A stretch of DNA of 53,408 nucleotides. Origin: Variovorax sp. WDL1 (GTDB lineage: Bacteria; Pseudomonadota; Gammaproteobacteria; Burkholderiales; Burkholderiaceae_C). Numbering within the stretch: the first letter of the stretch is position 1; each line of letters begins with the position of its first letter. The position numbers and the translations under genes are program-made. The notes beneath the pieces were generated by a model. That model ran no database searches. It was not told the origin of the DNA and worked only from the letters and a program-made list of their open reading frames with translations. The DNA is taken from positions 277-53,684 of the forward strand of contig NZ_LMTS01000203.1 in NCBI RefSeq assembly GCF_001541225.1, given 5' to 3'. Positions 18,636 to 28,571 of this stretch are shown here, in pieces.

Positions 18636-19628
18636 TTGAACGCTTCGAAAAAACTCAAATCCCTGGCGCTGATTGCCGCCGCCACCGCCTCGCTGGGCCT
18701 GCACGCCCAGAACTTCCCCGACGGCAAGCCCATCACCATCGTGGTGCCCTTTGCCGCCGGCGGCCCCACCGACCGCGTGGCGCGCGATCTGGCCGAGGCC
18801 ATGCGCAAGCCCCTGGACGGCGTGAGCATCGTCATCGACAACGCCGCCGGCGCCGGCTCCACCATCGGCAACGCCAAGGTCGCGCGCGCCAAGCCCGACG
18901 GCCACACCCTGCTGGTCACCCACGTGGGCATGGCCACCACCCCGGTGCTGTACCGCAAGCTCACCTACAACTACGAGACCGACTTCGAGTACCTGGGCAT
19001 GATCAACGACGTGCCCATGACCCTGATCGGCAAGCCCCAGCTGGAGGCCAACAACTTCAAGGAGCTGCGCGAGTGGATCGCCAAGAGCTCGGGCAAGGTC
19101 AACCTAGGCAACGCGGGCATCGGCTCGGCCTCGCACCTGTGCGGCCTGCTGTTCCAAAGCGAGCTCAAGGCCGAGATGACCACCGTGCCCTACAAGGGCA
19201 CCGCGCCGGCCATTGCCGATCTGATCGGCGGTCAGATCGACCTCTTGTGCGACCAGACCACCAACACCACCAGCCAGATCGAGGCCAGGAAGGTCAAGCC
19301 GTACGCGGTGACGACCATGAAGCGCCTGAGCACGCCGGCGCTCAAGGACATTCCGACGCTGGACGAGTCGGGGCTGAAGAACTTCCAGGTGACCATCTGG
19401 CACGGCCTGTATGCGGCCAAGGGCACGCCGGCGCCGGTGCTCAAGAAGCTCAACGATGCGCTGAAGGTGGCACTCAAGGACCCGGACTTCATCAAGAAGC
19501 AGGAAGGCCTGGGCGCGGTGGTGGTGGCAGACAAGCGCGTGGAGCCGGCCGAGCACAAGAAGTTCGTGCAAGCTGAGGTGGCGCGCTTCGGCCCCGTCAT
19601 CAAGGCCGCGGGCATCTACGCCGACTGA
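18636..19628 (+). CDS. Tripartite tricarboxylate transporter substrate-binding protein (TctC/Bug family)
   Basis: Periplasmic binding protein of 330 aa. The TTG start at 18636 is chosen because GGAG (18625-18628) is well placed, a Sec signal peptide follows at once (LKSLALIAAATASLGLHAQ), and the nearby GTG at 18629 runs into a stop after three codons. The mature part has the family features FPDGKPITIVVPFAAGGPTD, VPYKGTAPA and LLCDQTTNT. No tctA/tctB membrane genes are adjacent, so it must use a permease encoded elsewhere or act as a sensor partner. The DctB/DctD genes follow, suggesting regulated uptake of a carboxylate. Confidence 0.92.
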   Translation: MNASKKLKSLALIAAATASLGLHAQNFPDGKPITIVVPFAAGGPTDRVARDLAEAMRKPLDGVSIVIDNAAGAGSTIGNAKVARAKPDGHTLLVTHVGMATTPVLYRKLTYNYETDFEYLGMINDVPMTLIGKPQLEANNFKELREWIAKSSGKVNLGNAGIGSASHLCGLLFQSELKAEMTTVPYKGTAPAIADLIGGQIDLLCDQTTNTTSQIEARKVKPYAVTTMKRLSTPALKDIPTLDESGLKNFQVTIWHGLYAAKGTPAPVLKKLNDALKVALKDPDFIKKQEGLGAVVVADKRVEPAEHKKFVQAEVARFGPVIKAAGIYAD

Positions 19629-19647
19629 GGATGCTCGCCCCGGTGAG

Positions 19648-19746
19648 GCCAGTCCCGCACCGAGGAACTGGCTTCGCCGGGCCTCCGGTGGGGGCGCCCC
19701 CTTGGGGGGCTGCGGCTGGCAGGGTAACTCCGCCTTCGCGGCGGAG
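19648..19746. repeat. Clustered GC-rich palindromes after the TctC gene
   Basis: Three potential hairpins in 100 bp: GCCAGT...ACTGGC (19648-19672), the perfect palindrome GGGGGCGCCCCC (19690-19701) followed by TTGGGGGGC, and CTCCGCC/GGCGGAG with a 5-nt loop (19728-19746). It resembles the dispersed palindromic repeats seen in Comamonadaceae, and a related element sits inside recJ (51613-51700). It may also end the DUF6351-tctC transcript. Confidence 0.6.
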
Positions 19747-19814
19747 GGGTGCGTCCCTATGATCGCTCCCCGTTGTCGCCAACCCAAGCCGCGCCGCTTA
19801 CCTCTCCCGTGTCA

Positions 19815-21777
19815 ATGTTTCTTTCGGCAGGGCGCGCTGTGCTGAGGCTCTCCGAGCCGTACCGCGCCAGCCTGGTTGACGCCCTGGACGAGCTCCGCGA
19901 GCATCCGGTGCCGCGTGCGCACTGGCCGCGCTGGGCGGCCGTGGGCGTGTGGGGTTGCCTGGTCGCGGCGGCCGGCGCACTGGCCTATCTCGCGGCCGAA
20001 CGCGCAGGCATCCGCTCATTGCAACAGGGCACGTTGCACCGGCTGGACATCTACGCGACCGGTCTTCGCAGCGAGCTCAGCCGCTACGAATATCTGCCGC
20101 AGGTGCTGTCACTGAGCCCCGACGTGCTGGACTTGCTTCGCTCGCCGGGTGACAACGACCTGCGGCGCGACGCCAACGTCTACCTGGAAACGGTCAACGT
20201 CCACGCGCAAGCCAGCGCGAGCTACGTGATGGACGAGGCAGGCCTGACCCTGGCCGCCAGCAACTGGAGCCAGCCGGGCAGCTTCGTGCACATGAACTTC
20301 TCGTACCGGCCCTACTTTCGCGATGCGATGGGCGGTGTTCCGGGCCGCTTCTACGGCATCGGCACCGTGAGCCGCGAGGCCGGCTACTACTTTTCCTTTC
20401 CGGTCTCGGCTGAAGGGCGGCGGCTTGGCGTGGCAACCGTCAAGGTGGGCCTGGACAAGCTGGACGCGCCGTGGGCCAACTCGGCGGACAAGGTGCTGGC
20501 CATCGACCGCAACGGGGTGGTGGTGCTGTCTTCCGTTGCGGCGTGGAAGTTCCGCACCCTGCGTCCGCTCTCCACGCAAACGCTGCAGCAGTTGGCGCAA
20601 ACCCGCCAGTACACCGAGGCCGGCACGCTCACGCCGCTAGCGGTACGCGAGCACCGGCCCTGGTCAGGCGGCGCGGCGACGGTGGTGCAAATCGGCGCGG
20701 ACGGCCCAGGCGGGAAATCCGCCGCTGAGCGTTTCGGCTCCGATCTCCTGCTCGACAGCCGTGCGGTGGACGGCACAGACTGGAAGCTCATCATGCTCTC
20801 CGATATGGGGCCCGTTCATGCCTTCGCGCGCACGGCTGCCGTGGTGACCATGTTCGCCCTGGTGTTCCTCATGCTGCTGGTGATGTTTTTCCAACAGCGC
20901 CGCCGTATCGCTCACCACCGCCTGGCGGCGCGCGAGGCACTGCAGCGCGCCTACGACGAGCTGGAGCACAAGGTGCAGCTGCGCACCGAGGCCTTGAGCG
21001 ACGCCAACCAGCACTTGCAGACCGAAGTGGCCGAGCGCAAGCGGGCCGAGGAGATTCTCAAGACCACGCTCGAAGACCTGGTGCAGACCGGCAAGATGGC
21101 CGTGCTCGGTCAGATGTCGGCCGGCATCACGCACGAACTCAACCAGCCGCTGGCGGCACTGCGCACCCTGTCGGCCAACGCGGTGGTCTTCCTGCAGCGC
21201 GGGCAGGGCGAGCAGGTGGACCTGAACCTGCGCACCATCTGCCAGCTTACCGACCGCATGGGCCAGATCACGGCACAGCTCAAGAAGTTTGCGCGGCGCT
21301 CGGGCGTGGAGCTGCAGCCGGTGCCGCTGGCCGACGTGATCGCCGACGCGGTGTTCCTGCTGGGCCAGCGCATTCGCGAGGAGCACATCCAGCTGGAGCA
21401 GAAGATCGAGCCCGGCCTTTGTGCATTGTGCGAGGGCAATCGGCTCGAGCAGGTGCTGGTGAACCTGCTGGTCAATGCCTTCGATGCCACCGCAGCGGGC
21501 GGCCCGCCGCGGCGCGTGCGCATCGTTGCGCGGCGCACCCCCGAAGGCCTCGCACTGGAAGTGCACGACAACGGCCAAGGCATTGCGCCCGAGGTCATGC
21601 CCCGCTTGTTCGAACCATTCTTCACCACCAAGGAGCAGGGCCGGGGCCTCGGCCTGGGCCTGGCGATCTCGGCCGGCATCGTGCGCGATTTCGGCGGGAT
21701 GCTGCGTTCGGACCGCAGCAAGCTGGGCGGTGCGACCTTCATCGTGACCTTGCGCAACGGCAACTGCGAGACGACCC

Positions 21778-21785
<8 letters not shown>
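19815..21785 (+). CDS. dctB: DctB-type sensor histidine kinase
   Basis: Membrane sensor kinase of 656 aa (ATG 19815; an in-frame GTG at 19809 is possible). A cytoplasmic tail of about 35 residues precedes TM1 (AAVGVWGCLVAAAGALAYL). A double-PDC-like periplasmic sensor domain follows (about residues 65-335), then TM2 (VVTMFALVFLMLLVMFF), a coiled coil, HisKA with ITHELNQPLAAL (phospho-His) and a HATPase domain (VNLLVNAFDA, DNGQGI, GLGLGLAI). This is the DctB architecture, which senses C4-dicarboxylates in rhizobia; the ligand here may be another organic acid. Its stop overlaps the dctD start by 8 nt. Confidence 0.92.
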
Positions 21786-23121
<1,336 letters not shown>

Positions 23122-23149
23122 CGGATACCGCGACGCGCGGGCGAACGCG

Positions 23150-24046
23150 TCAAGACCGGCCGGCTTCCAGCAGGAAGCTGACCAGCGCCTGCACCCGCGC
23201 GCTGCGCCCCTTGCGCGTGGGGACGAGCACCACCACGGGGGCGGCGCCAAATTCCCAATCTGCCATCACCCGTTCGAGGCGCCCGGCGGCCAGCGCCTCT
23301 GCCGCGTCCCATTGGGAGCGCAGCACGATGCCCAAGCCATCCTCGGCCCACTGGCGTGCCACGCTGCCGTCGTTGGTGATGAACGCCGGGTTGATGCGCA
23401 GCGTCTCGTTCCTGCGGGCGCTGCTGCCCGCAGGCCGCATGTGCCACAGCGTCACGTCCTCGTCGTTCTCGCGGATGCAGATGCAGGCGTGGTAGGCCAG
23501 GTCCGCCGGGTTGCGGGGCGTGCCGTGCTCACGCAGGTAGCCGGGGCTTGCGCAGAGCCACCGCTCGTTGGAAGCGAGCGTATGGCCCACCCACGACGAA
23601 TCGCGCACCGAGCCCACATGCACCACGGCGTCGGAATCATGCTTGTCGGGCCATGGGGTTTCGCGCAGGTCGAACTGCAGCCGCAGGGCCGGATGCAGGC
23701 GAGAGAAACGAGACAGCAACGGCGCGACGTGCGTGCGGCCATAGCCGAAGGATGCGGCGACCCGCAGCGTTCCGGTCAGGCGCCGGTCGTCGCGCTGCAG
23801 GGATTCGCGAAGGCCGTCGAACTTCAGCAGAAGCTCATGGGCCTCCCGTCCGAATCGTTCGCCTTCCGAAGTCAGGTGCAACTTGCGCGAAGTGCGGTTG
23901 GCCAGCACCAGGCCCAGCGAGGCCTCGAGTTTGCGCAATCGCATCGACAGGGCGGGCGGTGTGACGCCGAGCGAGCGCGCAGCAGCGCTGAGCGAGCTCT
24001 CGCGCAACAGCGCAGCAGCCAGGCGAAGGTCTTCGATCTGCATCAT
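23150..24046 (-). CDS. LysR-family transcriptional regulator
   Basis: A 298-aa LysR protein. The N-terminal winged helix (about residues 5-64) reads SLSAAARSLGVTPPALSMRLRKLEASLG, followed by the effector-binding domain. The start MMQIED may use either of two adjacent ATGs (24046 or 24043). It is divergent from the HAD-TctC-DSD-RidA genes, and the 72-bp gap holds a near-perfect dyad (24064-24089), so it most likely controls that operon. It converges on dctD with a 28-bp gap. Confidence 0.93.
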   Translation of the reverse strand: MMQIEDLRLAAALLRESSLSAAARSLGVTPPALSMRLRKLEASLGLVLANRTSRKLHLTSEGERFGREAHELLLKFDGLRESLQRDDRRLTGTLRVAASFGYGRTHVAPLLSRFSRLHPALRLQFDLRETPWPDKHDSDAVVHVGSVRDSSWVGHTLASNERWLCASPGYLREHGTPRNPADLAYHACICIRENDEDVTLWHMRPAGSSARRNETLRINPAFITNDGSVARQWAEDGLGIVLRSQWDAAEALAAGRLERVMADWEFGAAPVVVLVPTRKGRSARVQALVSFLLEAGRS

Positions 24047-24063
24047 TCAGCAGAGCTTAACTA

Positions 24064-24089
24064 TTGATGATTCAAGAGTGAAGCATCAA
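24064..24089. promoter_or_regulatory. Dyad operator between the LysR gene and the HAD operon
   Basis: Left arm TTGATGATTCA and right arm TGAAGCATCAA match as an inverted repeat at 10 of 11 positions around a 4-nt centre (AGAG). It is central in the divergent 72-bp region, where a LysR regulator normally binds. A TGGCACG further right (24097-24103) lacks a -12 element. Confidence 0.6.
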
Positions 24090-24118
24090 CACGCCTTGGC
24101 ACGCCTAAAGTCATCGCC

Positions 24119-24793
24119 ATGCAAAACACCTCGACTCCCATTGCCACAGCCGGGCGGTATCCCCGGGCCGTGCTGTTCGACCTGCTCACTGCGCTGCTCG
24201 ACTCGTGGACCGTCTGGAACGCTGCCGGGGGCTCCGAACAGATGGGCCGTGCCTGGCGCGCCGAATACCTGCGGCTCACTTATGGCTGCGGCGCTTACGT
24301 GCCCTACGAAGATCTGGTGCGTCAGGCTGCCGCCACTGTCGGGTTGCCCGCCAGCGCGCCGCAGTCGCTGGACGACCATTGGGACGAGCTGCCCGCCTGG
24401 AGCGGCGCTATCGAACTGCTGCACGCGCTCAAGGCCCACTGCAAGCTGGCCGTGGTGACCAACTGCTCACGACGCCTTGGCCAACGCGCCGCTGAACGCC
24501 TCGGAATCGGCTGGGATGTGGTCGTGACCTCCGAGGAGGCGGGTTTCTACAAGCCCGATCCGAGGCCCTACCGGCTCGCCTTGGAGCGATTGGACGTGCA
24601 GCCGCGCGAGGCGGCATTCGTTGCCGGTTCGGGCTACGACATGTTCGGCACAGCCAGCGTCGGCCTGCGCACCTACTGGCACAACCGCGTCGGGCTGGCC
24701 CGGCCCGAAGGCGCGCCCTTGGCAGAGGTCGAATCGCCCACGCTCGATGGCGTGCTGCCATGGCTGCGCGGCTTCCAAGCGGCCGCCTCCTGA
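24119..24793 (+). CDS. HAD-superfamily hydrolase (haloacid dehalogenase type II-like)
   Basis: A 224-aa HAD hydrolase. Motif I is FDLLTALLD: the nucleophile Asp is present but the second Asp of phosphatases is replaced by Leu, as in L-2-haloacid dehalogenases. Motif II is VVTNCS, the lysine is in FYKPDPRPY and motif IV is GSGYDMFG. A dehalogenase would be expected to have SSNGFD in the last motif, so the assignment between dehalogenase and phosphatase stays open. The cap domain is all-helical. First gene of the operon with a TctC protein, a D-serine-dehydratase-like enzyme and RidA. Confidence 0.85.
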   Translation: MQNTSTPIATAGRYPRAVLFDLLTALLDSWTVWNAAGGSEQMGRAWRAEYLRLTYGCGAYVPYEDLVRQAAATVGLPASAPQSLDDHWDELPAWSGAIELLHALKAHCKLAVVTNCSRRLGQRAAERLGIGWDVVVTSEEAGFYKPDPRPYRLALERLDVQPREAAFVAGSGYDMFGTASVGLRTYWHNRVGLARPEGAPLAEVESPTLDGVLPWLRGFQAAAS

Positions 24794-24821
24794 ATCAACC
24801 CCACCAACCCAGGACCTTGCC

Positions 24822-25808
24822 ATGATCCGCTTCCTTCGCCTGGCCCCCAGCCTTGCCGCCCTCTGTGCCAGCCTGTCTGCCGCGCCCGGCGCCATCGCCC
24901 AGGCATTCCCGGCCCGCCCGGTCACCCTGATCGTTCCTTTCCCGGCCGGCGGCCCCAGCGACGCGCTGGCCCGCGCCGTCGCGCAGAAGATGGCCGGCCC
25001 CCTGGGCCAGCCCATCGTCATCGAGAACCTCGGCGGCGCCAATGGCGTGATCGGCTTGACCAAGGCCACCAAGGCCGCGCCCGATGGCTACACCATTTCG
25101 TTCGGTGGCATCGGCACGCACGTCGCCAATGTCGCCCTCTACAAGAAGCTGGCCTATGACCCCGTCGCCGATTTCGCCCCCATCGGTCCCGCAGGCGCAG
25201 CGCCGATGCTGCTGCTGGCCCGCGCCGACCTGCCGGCCAGCAACCTGCGTGAGTTCGGGGCCTGGCTGGCGAAGAACAGGGACAAGGCGTCCTACGGCAG
25301 CGCCGGGGTCGGGTCCATCTCGCACTACGGCTGCGTGCTGTTGCTGTCTTCGATCGCCCAGAACGTCACGCACGTGCCCTACAAGGGCGTTGCGCCGGCG
25401 GTCAACGACCTGATGGGCGGACAGACCGATTTCATGTGCGACCAGACCACCACCGCGCTGCCACAGATCGCTGGCGGGCGTATCAAGGCCATCGCGGTTC
25501 TGTCGCGCTCGCGCCTGACGCAGCTGCCTGGTGTCGGCACCGCGACGGAAGCCGGTCATCCCCTGGATGTGCGTTCCTGGAACGCCTTCTTCGCCCCGCG
25601 GGCCACGCCGCAGCCCGTGCTCGCGAAGTTGACCAGCGCGCTGCAGCAGGCGGTCGCCGACCCGGCCCTGCGCAGGCAGATGGAGGGCTTGGGGGTCGAG
25701 CTGCCTGCGCCTGCCGATACAACGCCCGCGGCCGTCGCCGAACTCATCGCGCGCGGCATCCGCGACGATGTGCCGGCCCTGAAGGCCAAGGGGGACTACC
25801 TGGACTGA
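24822..25808 (+). CDS. Tripartite tricarboxylate transporter substrate-binding protein (TctC/Bug family)
   Basis: A 328-aa periplasmic binding protein with a signal peptide (AALCASLSAAPGAIAQA). The mature protein has FPARPVTLIVPFPAGGPSD, NGVIGLTKATKAAPDGYT, VPYKGVAPAVNDLMGGQ and DFMCDQTT. It lies 28 bp after the HAD gene and 14 bp before the PLP-enzyme gene, so it probably binds the substrate of this pathway, perhaps a hydroxy-amino acid or dicarboxylate. No membrane subunits are adjacent. Confidence 0.92.
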   Translation: MIRFLRLAPSLAALCASLSAAPGAIAQAFPARPVTLIVPFPAGGPSDALARAVAQKMAGPLGQPIVIENLGGANGVIGLTKATKAAPDGYTISFGGIGTHVANVALYKKLAYDPVADFAPIGPAGAAPMLLLARADLPASNLREFGAWLAKNRDKASYGSAGVGSISHYGCVLLLSSIAQNVTHVPYKGVAPAVNDLMGGQTDFMCDQTTTALPQIAGGRIKAIAVLSRSRLTQLPGVGTATEAGHPLDVRSWNAFFAPRATPQPVLAKLTSALQQAVADPALRRQMEGLGVELPAPADTTPAAVAELIARGIRDDVPALKAKGDYLD

Positions 25809-25822
25809 CGCGAGTACGCAAT

Positions 25823-26968
25823 ATGCAGAACAACCCAAGAACTCTCGCCGACATCGACACTCCGGCGGCCATCGTGTCGCTGCAGCGCATGCAGCAGAAC
25901 ATCGCTCGCATGCAGCAGCGGGCCAATGCGCTGGGCGTGCGCTTTCGCCCCCATGTGAAGACCAGCAAATGCGCCCCTGTGGTCGCTGCCCAGCTCGACG
26001 CCGGCGCGACGGGCATCACCGTGTCGACGCTGAAAGAAGCCGATCAGTTCTTTGGCCAGGGCGTGACCGACATCCTCTATGCCGTCGGCATGGCGCCGCA
26101 CCGGCTTGCGCATGCGCTGGAGCTGCGCCAGCGCGGCTGCGCGCTGCAGATCCTGACCGACAGCGTCGAGGGCGCGCGGGCCATCGCCGAATACGGCCGC
26201 GAGCACGGCCATGTCTTCGAGGTCCTCATCGAGATCGACTCCGACGGCCACCGCTCCGGCATCGAGCCGGCCGACGACATCCTGCTGGAGGTAGGCCGCG
26301 TGCTGCACGAGGGCGGCATGCGCCTGGCCGGCGTCCTGACGCATGCGGGCTCCAGCTACGAACTGCACACCCCCCAGGCCCTTGCCGCCCTTGCGGAGCA
26401 GGAACGCGCCGGCTGCGTGCTGGCCGCCGAACGCCTGCGCGCAGCGGGCCTGCCGTGCCCCATCGTGTCGGTAGGCTCCACGCCCACCGCGCTGGAAGCC
26501 GCGTCCCTGGAGGGCGTCACCGAACTCCGGGCCGGGGTCTATGTGTTCTTCGACCTGGTGATGCGCAACGTCGGCGTCTGCAGCACCGAAGACATCGCGC
26601 TGAGCGTGCTCACCACCGTCATCGGGCACCAGGCCGGCAAGGGCTGGGCCATCGTCGATGCCGGCTGGATGGCCATGAGCCGCGACCGGGGCACGGCCAG
26701 GCAGCAGCTCGACTGCGGCTATGGCCAGGTGTGCACCATGGACGGGGTGCCGTTGGAGGGATACCTGCTGTCGGCAGCCAACCAGGAGCACGGCATCCTG
26801 TCGCGAGAGGGCCCGCCGGACAAGGACATCGTGGCGCGCTTCCCGACCGGTACCCGGCTGCGGATACTGCCCAATCATGCCTGCGCCACCGGCGCGCAGT
26901 TTCCTGCCTACGAGGCGCTGGCCGCGGACGGCACCGTGCAGACCTGGGAGCGCTTCCATGGCTGGTGA
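25823..26968 (+). CDS. D-serine dehydratase / D-3-hydroxyaspartate dehydratase-like PLP enzyme
   Basis: A fold-III PLP enzyme with metal dependence, 381 aa. The Schiff-base lysine is K46 in RPHVKTSK. Near the C-terminus the metal-ligand pair is H352-x-C354 (NHACAT); in this family His-x-Cys is found in Zn-dependent D-serine dehydratase and D-threo-3-hydroxyaspartate dehydratase, whereas D-threonine aldolase usually has His-x-Asp. A dehydratase that releases ammonia from a beta-hydroxy-D-amino acid is therefore more likely than an aldolase. The ridA-like gene overlaps its 3' end. Confidence 0.85.
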   Translation: MQNNPRTLADIDTPAAIVSLQRMQQNIARMQQRANALGVRFRPHVKTSKCAPVVAAQLDAGATGITVSTLKEADQFFGQGVTDILYAVGMAPHRLAHALELRQRGCALQILTDSVEGARAIAEYGREHGHVFEVLIEIDSDGHRSGIEPADDILLEVGRVLHEGGMRLAGVLTHAGSSYELHTPQALAALAEQERAGCVLAAERLRAAGLPCPIVSVGSTPTALEAASLEGVTELRAGVYVFFDLVMRNVGVCSTEDIALSVLTTVIGHQAGKGWAIVDAGWMAMSRDRGTARQQLDCGYGQVCTMDGVPLEGYLLSAANQEHGILSREGPPDKDIVARFPTGTRLRILPNHACATGAQFPAYEALAADGTVQTWERFHGW

Positions 26969-27374
26969 GAACGGGGCCCAACCGGAGCGCACGTCCGGAC
27001 TCGTGCATGTCGCGGTGCCCGCGCTGGCCAAGCCGGGCGGCCACTACAGCCATGCTGCCTTGGGTGGTGGCATGGTGTTCATCGCCGGGCAGTTGCCAAT
27101 CACGCCGGGTGGCGAGCGCCTGATCGACGCGGATTTCGATGAGCAGGTGGTCCAGACGCTGGCCAACGTGCAGGCTGCCTTGCTGGCGGCAGGTTCGGGC
27201 ATCGACAAGCTGCTGCAAGTGCGGGTCTATCTCGACGACATCGCGAACTGGCGGGCGTTCGACCTGCTTTATGAGCGCTGGGCCGGTCGATCCCGTCCGG
27301 CGAGGGCCATCGTGCCGACCGGCCCGCTGCACTTCGGATTCAAGGTCGAGATGGAGGCCACGGCCCTGGCGTGA
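26958..27374 (+). CDS. RidA-family enamine/imine deaminase
   Basis: A 138-aa YjgF/RidA protein. Family features include FIAGQLPITPGGE, the catalytic Arg region RPARAIVPTG and the terminal VEMEATALA. RidA proteins hydrolyse the reactive enamines or imines released by PLP dehydratases such as serine dehydratase. Its ATG lies 11 nt inside the preceding PLP-enzyme gene, so the two are made together. Cleanup of a 2-aminoacrylate- or iminosuccinate-like product fits. Confidence 0.92.
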   Translation: MAGENGAQPERTSGLVHVAVPALAKPGGHYSHAALGGGMVFIAGQLPITPGGERLIDADFDEQVVQTLANVQAALLAAGSGIDKLLQVRVYLDDIANWRAFDLLYERWAGRSRPARAIVPTGPLHFGFKVEMEATALA

Positions 27375-27497
27375 TCTCCGCCGGCCAGCCGTCCGAATGC
27401 AGCCCAGCGCGGCCGATCTGCAGTCAACCGGGAACCTTGGGCGGGGCCGAGAACCCAACGCTTCATCGCTTCTCCAAGGTCGACCACCGACCTTCTT

Positions 27498-27526
27498 GCC
27501 CTGGTTGGCAACAGCCAGGGCTTTTT
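27498..27526 (+). terminator. Terminator of the HAD-TctC-PLP enzyme-RidA operon
   Basis: GCCCTGG (27498-27504) pairs with CCAGGGC (27515-27521) around a 10-nt loop and is followed by five T. It lies 124 nt after the RidA stop. The rest of 27375-27723 shows no supported gene. Confidence 0.8.
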
Positions 27527-27723
27527 CGTTACAGAGGCCCGTCCGTGCCGCGGCAGCGCCTAAAGAGACTGCCGGCAGCAGGCCTATTGGCTGGCGCGCC
27601 GGTCGGGGGCATGCACATAATGCGCCGCGGCCGTGCCGGGGCCGCTCCTTTACGCGATGAAAAGCCTGCGGCGCCACGACGCAGAGCCAGGGTTTCCGTT
27701 TCTCCGGCGCAAGGACGACCACG

Positions 27724-27942
27724 ATGAGTTCATTGCAGAAGTTGCTGCCGGCCTGCGAGCCGGCGCGCAGCGAAGCCTTGGCCTTGCTCGCCAAGGCACA
27801 TCACCTCCCGCGGCACCTGGTCAAGGGCATTGCGAGGCGCGGCCTGGCCGCGGTCGGCGTGCCGCAGCACCAGCAGCAAACGCAGCAGCAGGAACCCGCG
27901 CAGGGCCCGCAGTCGCCGGAAGCGCCGCTCCAGCCCAGTTGA
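27724..27942 (+). CDS. Small hypothetical protein (72 aa)
   Basis: A 72-codon ORF beginning MSSLQKLLPACEP, with a Gln/Pro-rich tail (QQQTQQQEPAQ). AAGGA is about 8 nt before the ATG and third codon positions are nearly all G or C, which supports translation. The middle (RHLVKGIARRGL) could form a basic amphipathic helix. No family is recognised. An overlapping ORF in another frame from about 27658 lacks a ribosome binding site as good as this one. Confidence 0.45.
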   Translation: MSSLQKLLPACEPARSEALALLAKAHHLPRHLVKGIARRGLAAVGVPQHQQQTQQQEPAQGPQSPEAPLQPS

Positions 27943-28012
27943 TCCGCGCATTTCTCATGGCGCACCGGGCCGCATTCTCCGAATGCGGTTCGGCGCCAGC
28001 GTGCGCCGGCCC

Positions 28013-28507
28013 TCAGATCAGCGGCGCGCTGGCTTCCTTGAGCACGCGCAGCACGAAGTGCGACTGGCTGTGCCGGATGCCGGGGATCTTGTAGAGCCTC
28101 TCGCGCAGCAGCCGCTCGTAGTCGCGCGTGTCACGCACCGCGATGCGGATGTAGTAGTCGTAGTCGCCCGACACCAGGTAGGCCTCCTGGATCTCCGGGA
28201 TGCTGGCCAGCGCACGGCCGAACTCGTACAGCGTCTCGTCGCTGTGGCTCTCCAGCGTCAGCTGCACGATCACGGAGTCCTGGTAGCCCAGCTTCGCCGC
28301 ATCGACATCCACCGTGTAGCGCTTGATCACGCCGCTGGCCTCCAGCTTCTTGATGCGGCTCCAGCAGCTGGTGGCCGCCAGGCCCACCTCCGCCCCGATC
28401 TCCTGCAGCGTCTTGCGCGAGTCGTGCAGCAGCACGCGCAGGATCGCCAGGTCGATCCTGTCGAAAGATTCTTCGTTGCTTCCGGCCTTTTTGCGATTGA
28501 TGTTCAA
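28013..28507 (-). CDS. Lrp/AsnC-family transcriptional regulator
   Basis: About 164 aa from a TTG at 28507, the usual Lrp length; an ATG at 28543 would add 12 residues and neither has a clear ribosome binding site. The helix-turn-helix (RIDLAILRVLLHDSRKTLQEIGAEVGL...SRIKKLEASGVI) is followed by a RAM ligand domain (YLVSGDYDYYIRI). Divergent from the acetolactate synthase gene with a dyad between them (28521-28540), so it likely regulates that gene in response to an amino acid. Confidence 0.88.
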   Translation of the reverse strand: MNINRKKAGSNEESFDRIDLAILRVLLHDSRKTLQEIGAEVGLAATSCWSRIKKLEASGVIKRYTVDVDAAKLGYQDSVIVQLTLESHSDETLYEFGRALASIPEIQEAYLVSGDYDYYIRIAVRDTRDYERLLRERLYKIPGIRHSQSHFVLRVLKEASAPLI

Positions 28508-28520
28508 GAAATAAGTCTGA

Positions 28521-28540
28521 TGCTTCCAATAAACGAAGCA
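28521..28540. promoter_or_regulatory. Dyad between the Lrp-type gene and the acetolactate synthase gene
   Basis: TGCTTC (28521-28526) and GAAGCA (28535-28540) are perfect 6-bp arms around an A/T-rich 8-bp centre (CAATAAAC). This form is common for Lrp/AsnC operators, and it is the only clear dyad in this short divergent gap. Confidence 0.5.
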
Positions 28541-28571
28541 CATTCTGCAGCAAAGGCAGAAGAATCGACGC

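Noticed and set aside
24097..24115. Sigma-54 promoter ahead of the HAD gene
   Set aside because: TGGCACG fits the -24 part but the expected TTGC at -12 is missing.
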